A stretch of 64,000 bases of DNA from Calliphora vicina (taxonomy: Eukaryota > Arthropoda > Insecta > Diptera > Calliphoridae): NCBI RefSeq assembly GCF_958450345.1, contig NC_088784.1, positions 39,680,278-39,744,277 of the forward strand, given 5' to 3'. The position numbers and the translations under genes were made by a program. Under the pieces are notes generated by a model. It did no database searches and was not told the origin of the DNA. It was given only the letters and a program-made list of their open reading frames with translations. Shown here piece by piece: positions 59,082-64,000 of this stretch (the stretch's first letter is position 1; the number at the start of each line of letters is the position of its first letter).

Positions 59082-59474
59082 CATTGGGGTGGACCTTATT
59101 TTGCATTTCTGGGTTTTTCAATGCTCCCAAGATCAAAAATTATTCTGAGTCACTTAAAAACTACATTTTTAAATGTTGAGAAAATTCCAATTGAAAATCG
59201 TGTTTGGCCTATTTTTATTTTTTTATATTTTATATTGAAATATTTGAGGTTAAGAAAAATACAAAAGCTATATTGAATTTGAATTTTATTCATCATTTTT
59301 TTTGGAAAATATTGCTACTTTGACCCCAAAGCTGAAACTTCAAAGAAAATGTACAACCTCTAAACGTTTTCCGATTTTGCTCAAATTTTCAGAATTTGTT
59401 TTTTAGATGACAGAGAATTTAGACCTTGGTAGCATGGAAAATCGAAAAAGTGCAAAATAAGTACCAGCCTTATT
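59082..59474. mobile_element. Complete MITE of the GGTGGYCC family
   Basis: Imperfect inverted ends about 55 bp long: ATTGGGGTGGACCTTATTTT GCATTT on the left and the complement of AATAAGGCTGGTACTTATTT TGCACTTT on the right, each followed inward by TTTTTC.AT.CT.CCAAG. Internal sequence is shared with 3478-3643, 7018-7168 and 25320-25530. The frame at 59061-59276 crosses the left end and is not a gene. Confidence 0.75.
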
Positions 59475-60809
59475 CATATAAGTCACATATTTACATATAA
59501 AGGCAGACACATGACTAGAGGTGATGAATACTTACTTGTACAAGGAAACATATTGTTAATGTATTTTAATGAATTTCATTAAAGAAGGCTGAATGAATTA
59601 ACAAAAAAAAAGAAACCTTGTTATTGTGTCTGTTGATGTTTCATGTTTACATTAAGTCTTTTGTATTAATTTTAATTATATAATGAAAAAAACGAAAAAT
59701 ATAAAAAATGTAAATCTTTTGTAAAAAACTTTATTGTTTAAAGAAAAAAAAAACGAAACAAATGGAATGTTCTGTAATCCTTACGTATTATATGGAGATG
59801 TTAATACATATTTGAAAAAATTAAGTTTAAAATAAAATTAGTGAAGATAATGGGAGTATTATTTAATTATAAATTGGGATTAAGTGGTTGCACACATAGA
59901 TAGCACAGATCAAAAAATAGTGGATTTTCTCAAAATCTTGGGAAGATTTATCAAAAATATCCGTCATAAAGTATTCATCCATCACAGCACTTGTCTGAAA
60001 CAAAATGTGTTAAATACTAATGTACCGGATATAAATAAAAAAACATTTTTTTTCATAATATAAATTGTATCTATCTGAACGATTTTTTACAGATATCTTA
60101 CTATTTTCTCATAGGCAAGATCCCAGCAACAATTTACTTCCTAGTTAGCCAGGCTGTAATATTGCAGCAAAGTAAGAACTTCTTATTATTTGGTTGGTCA
60201 GGCAAGCTAGAAAGCTGTGCTAAATGCAAAAGTTCTTTACCAACCTGTATAAAAATAAGTAGCTACTCTACTAAATAATATAATGTACTGGTTAACCACC
60301 ACTCATTACAAAGTAATATATGTAGTAACTAGTTGCCATTGCCAAAATTCACAAAATTTTCTCTGGAATGAAATAGAATATTTTTGTACTAATTTTTAAA
60401 ATCAGAATTGTTTTGTTACTTTCTTATTTTCAATTTTTCACTTACTTACTTACTTACTTTAATATTGAAATATAAAATAACTTTTTATGACCAACACCTT
60501 CAACAAATTACAATCAAAGTTTTTATTTATATTTTCTGCAAGAGCTCTTACCCATTTGATTTTGATTCTGAAAAAAGAACCATTGTGTTCATTCTCAATT
60601 ACAAGTGTTATTACTACATTTAAGTGGCCACAAATAAGTGCTGGCGATAATATGGAAAATTTGTTTATTATATATTTTTTTTTTAATTTGCATTGAATTC
60701 CCCTGCTCCAGCAGAATATTTAAATGCACATGTACAAAAGTACTTTTTTATAGTCTCTCAATGTTGTCATAATGAGCACACAAATGTTTTTATTACTTTT
60801 TTATGAGGA
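59475..60809. other. A+T-rich DNA, no gene seen
   Basis: A (TTAC)n run at 60441-60459. The overlapping frames at 60408-60696 are not supported. Confidence 0.45.
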
Positions 60810-61045
60810 CAAAATTATTTCCTATTGCCCACCGCAATCCATGATATTAAAAGTAAATTGTCAAACATTATTTAGCAATAAAAACAAATATAAAACAAAG
60901 TAAGTACACTTGTGAGCTACATACATACATTTATTTCATTATTAAATAAGTGGGGGGCGAGAAAAAGTAGCAGATTCTATAGCCACAGTAAAAAAAAACC
61001 AAAAGAATAAACTCTAATTAAAATCTCCAAATACAAAAGCAGCAG
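60810..61045. repeat. Source-like segment for the patchwork copy at 63831
   Basis: Begins CAAAATTATTTCCTATTGCC and ends in AAAAGCAGCAGCAGCAGAGG. Four blocks of it reappear in the same order at 63831-63976 with the intervening stretches missing. Confidence 0.85.
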
Positions 61046-63477
61046 CAGCAGAGGGAACGAATGAACATCTTACAAAGTCAAGCCTTGGAAAATTGATGTT
61101 TTTCTAAATGTTTTAACCAGTTTAGCAAAAAATATTGTTCCTTTAGACTTTGGGGTGGCATGACTGGCTTTTGTTTCCTAAATGAAACTTAAACTTAAAC
61201 ACACACACACAAAGTCTTTTTTTGTAATTAATACTATTTTTCCTCTACTTGTTGTTAGTTTTTGTTCAAAAGCTAGCTGTATAGTGTTGCCACACTATAA
61301 ATATGATGATGATGAAAAAAAAGGAAAACTAACAACAAAAACTCAATTAAATAATGGCAAAGTGTTAAGCTCATTTTAAGTGGAAAGTAGATTTGCAAAA
61401 TACATACAAACAAAAAAGCTTTTTATGCTTTCTATATTCAGTTGTAGTTGTTATTGTTGTTGTTTTTTTAGCAACACACACTCACAAACAAAACGTAGTT
61501 GTGTAATTTTCATCACAAAAGTAGCAGAAAAACCAACACAACTACGAAAAAATCCTTTTGACTGAAAAAGAAACTCATTTTATAAAAGGAAATTGCAAAA
61601 TGTTTAACTAGAAACCAAGGGAGCTGGAGATGTGGGGTAAAAGTACAAAACAAAACTCAACAACAGGAACATAAAGTTTAAAATTAAATTAAACTTTTCG
61701 ATTTCCTATTGAATTGAACTTTAAAACAAATTTATTTGTATTTTTGCCTAGAAAAAATACATTGTTGTTTTTTTTGCTAGACTTTGCTAAAAAGCAAACA
61801 ATTTATGGGATTTTGCTATTTAGACTCAGCATAAAATAGTTTTTATTTTTGTTCTAACATACAGAGGTTCTCAATTAGATTCTTATATTTGGCTAAACAT
61901 GAAAATAAATATTAATCTATGATCTTAAAGCCCTTAATGTATTCCTTCAAAATAATCAATTATACATCCCAGACTAAACCGCAAGTTATCCTAAAAGTAT
62001 GCAACAATTTAATTCATCAGAGCTATTTATGCAATAATATCTAAAATCGTAAAGAAGTAAGCGGAAATAGAAAATACCCGGCTAACCATCATTTTTCGCA
62101 AATATGAACAGAGTACTAAGCTTAATATAATAAAATTAAAATAAGTTTTAAAGTTAACTGCAAAAGCATACACCTACCTCTCCATTTACACAATAGATTT
62201 CAAAAAATTATCAAATTCAAAAAAAATGTATGGAAATTAGTGTAAATTTAAAAAAAAAACAAATTCGTCATAAATTATTTATTCATTATATTTAATGTAA
62301 ATTAACAATTCATAAATTTTTTACTAATTCATATTAATTTGAATTATATACTTCTCGAACGTAAGAGCTTTTCAAAAAGTCTTATTATATTGGTCAAAAT
62401 GATTTCCCAATTTCCGACTTCAGGTATTCACTAATTAATTTAGGTATCAAGGTCAAATTTAATAATATTATCATCCTTGTTGTCATAAGCTTATTTGTCT
62501 TGTAAATATACTTGTAATGCCTACCTCGGAAATGACATCAAAACCGTAAGGTTTGGAAAGAAAAAAAAATCGTGTAAATCCATTTATTTTCATATCCCTC
62601 GAATAACAAGAGATATTAAAAAATCATGATAAAGCGAAATCGAAAAACGAATCGTGTAAATAGAGGGAGCAAGTGCAGTTCCAATTCTTAAGTAAAAATT
62701 TAATATAAATTCAAAACAAAAGTTCATTTTGTCAAATATTTTGTAAGTTTAAAATATATGTAAATCTAACTATTTAAATTCATGTTAAATTCCAACAATA
62801 TTCACAAAATAATGAATTCAGATGGCTTGTATTTATTTTAATGACACATATCGGTTGACAATAAATTACGAAATAACTTCCAATGCGTTTGAACTATGAA
62901 ATAACTCCCAAATGAAATTTTGTTGGAGGTTGTTTCATCTATATTGGGAGCTTCACTGAATAATAAATTATTGGGTTACCGACTTTCGGTTAAGGATTTC
63001 CCCCTCGGATGTATCATGGTCGGGCAAAAGGGTATTTCGAAACATACCTACAGCAGAAGAAATCTTTATTGGGCGAAAACTGGTTTGGAAACAACCCAGA
63101 GCAGAAAACCTTTGCAATGCAAGAAATATTTACTGAGCATAGCTGGATTTTTTAAACACCTCAGAGGAGAAAACTTTTACCGTTTTATAAGCACAGCTTC
63201 CTTTTTGGAAAATATTTCACTTTTGTTAAGAGTTATTTTACATTTTACGGGGTCATTCATTTTATTATAAAAAAACCATACCCTTTGGAAACCTTTTATG
63301 GTTTAAAAGTAGTTAATTTTTGTTGGGATTTATTCCATTGGGAGTTGTTTCAATGTATCTCTAACTTACGGATTCCCTCCAACATAAATAAAAGTCATTA
63401 AACTTTAAAAATTTGTATAGCCTCTAAATAATATTACAAATGTAACCAAAACTAATGTTGCAAATAAATGTTGACAA
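61046..63477. other. A+T-rich DNA; degenerate repeat around 62900-63390
   Basis: An (AC)n run occurs at 61199-61211. Between about 62920 and 63390, TTTTGTTGGAGG near the left and the complement of TTATGTTGGAGG near the right could be ends of a small element. Within it GGAAACAACCCAGAGCAGAA-like phrases recur about every 60 bases. The 116-codon frame at 62920-63270 follows from this repeat and shows no domain. Confidence 0.4.
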
Positions 63478-64000
63478 CACCACCATAGTGGGGAGGGTAT
63501 AATGCGTTCGTGCAGATGTTTGTAACGCCCAAAAATAGCGGTCTAACCTTAAAGAATACCGATCGACTTAGAATCACTTTCTGAGTCGATTAGCTAGCTG
63601 TCCATGTAAACCTTATGCGCAAAGTACGGGTCGCAATTTTGAAGATATTTCGATAAAATTTGGTAAAATTGGACTTTATCGGTCATAAATGTTTATATAT
63701 GTATCTCCACAAATTCCGCTCCAAATATGTTTTATATATACGAAATTCATGTCACCAAATTTTCTTACGATCAGTCCATAATTAGTCAAAGCTCCCATAT
63801 AGACCCGCTTCCGAAAATCACTTTAACGTACAAAATTATTTCCTATTGCCCACCGCATGTCAAACATTATTTAGCAATAAAAACAAATATAAAACAAAGC
63901 AGCAGATTTCATAGCCACAGTAAAAAAAAACCAAAAGAATAAACTTTTATCTAAAATCTCCAAATACAAAAGCAGCTTTGTATTTGATATAGACATAAAT
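63478..64000 (-). repeat. Mini-me-like repeat, reverse copy with patchwork insert, runs off the window
   Basis: Starts ACACCACCATAGTGGGGAGG, keeps GACTTAGAATCACTTTCTGA but has lost most of the (GTCY)n tract, keeps two modules, and is replaced from 63831 by the foreign insert. At about 63988 the family sequence TAGACATAAAT resumes to the end of the window. Confidence 0.85.
63831..63985. other. Patchwork (templated) insertion
   Basis: Blocks 63831-63857, 63858-63899, 63902-63945 and 63954-63976 match 60810-60836, about 60859-60900, 60970-61013 and 61018-61041 in the same order and strand, with three intermediate stretches skipped. The right end folds back (CAAATACAAA AGCAGC TTTGTATTTG), then mini-me-like sequence resumes. 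About 80 bp of the host repeat were replaced. Confidence 0.8.

Noticed and set aside
62920..63270. 116-codon plus-strand frame
   Set aside because: Arises from a degenerate ~60-bp repeat phrase; no domain or splice context.
1..64000. tRNA or rRNA genes
   Set aside because: No convincing A-box/B-box pair (GGTTCRANNCC) with cloverleaf, and no rRNA-like G+C-rich conserved block was seen by eye.

Overview
The window looks like accessory, gene-free DNA from a higher fly (Diptera). I infer this from strongly A+T-rich sequence, many short TATGTA/CA microsatellites, and transposon families known from flies and mosquitoes: Transib, ITmD37E, Jockey-type non-LTR, hAT, pogo-like, and a dispersed repeat with a (GTCY)n tract resembling dipteran mini-me elements. 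A calyptrate fly is my best guess, but the sequence alone does not prove it. No complete host protein-coding gene, tRNA, rRNA or CRISPR array is visible. The window is probably intergenic or the interior of a very long intron. Two possible small host exons are flagged at 8087-8119 and 52783-52875.

Almost everything that can be annotated is mobile DNA, often with exact target-site duplications (TSDs). From left to right: a hAT-type foldback element (928-1799, 8-bp TSD); a nested TTAA-flanked MITE (4743-5091); a terminal scrap of an ITmD37E element (6635-6690); a tandem array of ~145-bp monomers (8600-9295); a mini-me-like repeat (11791-14251) interrupted by an apparently intact ITmD37E mariner-type transposon with a 335-aa DD37E transposase (12913-14210); further mini-me-like copies (16311-17057, 21473-22601 as an inverted pair, 27965-29254, 32388-33105, 38973-39465, 42231-42892, 51075-51248, 63478-64000); a second hAT MITE (20961-21303); and a Transib element (25646-27698) with CGCCG TSDs and termini that look like V(D)J recombination signals, but with the catalytic core deleted.

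The right half continues with a hAT-type element made of AAGTCGA repeats nested in a mini-me-like copy (28613-29232), a mariner relic (29552-29816), a decayed Tc1-type element containing a TA-flanked MITE (33944-35445), a second copy of that MITE (45455-49455) split by a 5'-truncated Jockey-type retrotransposon on the minus strand (46615-49284, 10-bp TSD), a pogo-like MITE (57036-57724), a G+C-richer island of unknown origin (58325-58840), another MITE (59082-59474), and a patchwork insertion at 63831-63985 copied from 60810-61045.

The only intact long reading frame is the ITmD37E transposase. The Jockey, Transib, mariner and Tc1 coding regions are all broken. The nesting gives relative ages: mini-me-like copies are older than the ITmD37E and hAT elements inside them, the Tc1 relic is older than the TGGGCAATTCCA MITE, and the second MITE copy is older than the Jockey insertion.
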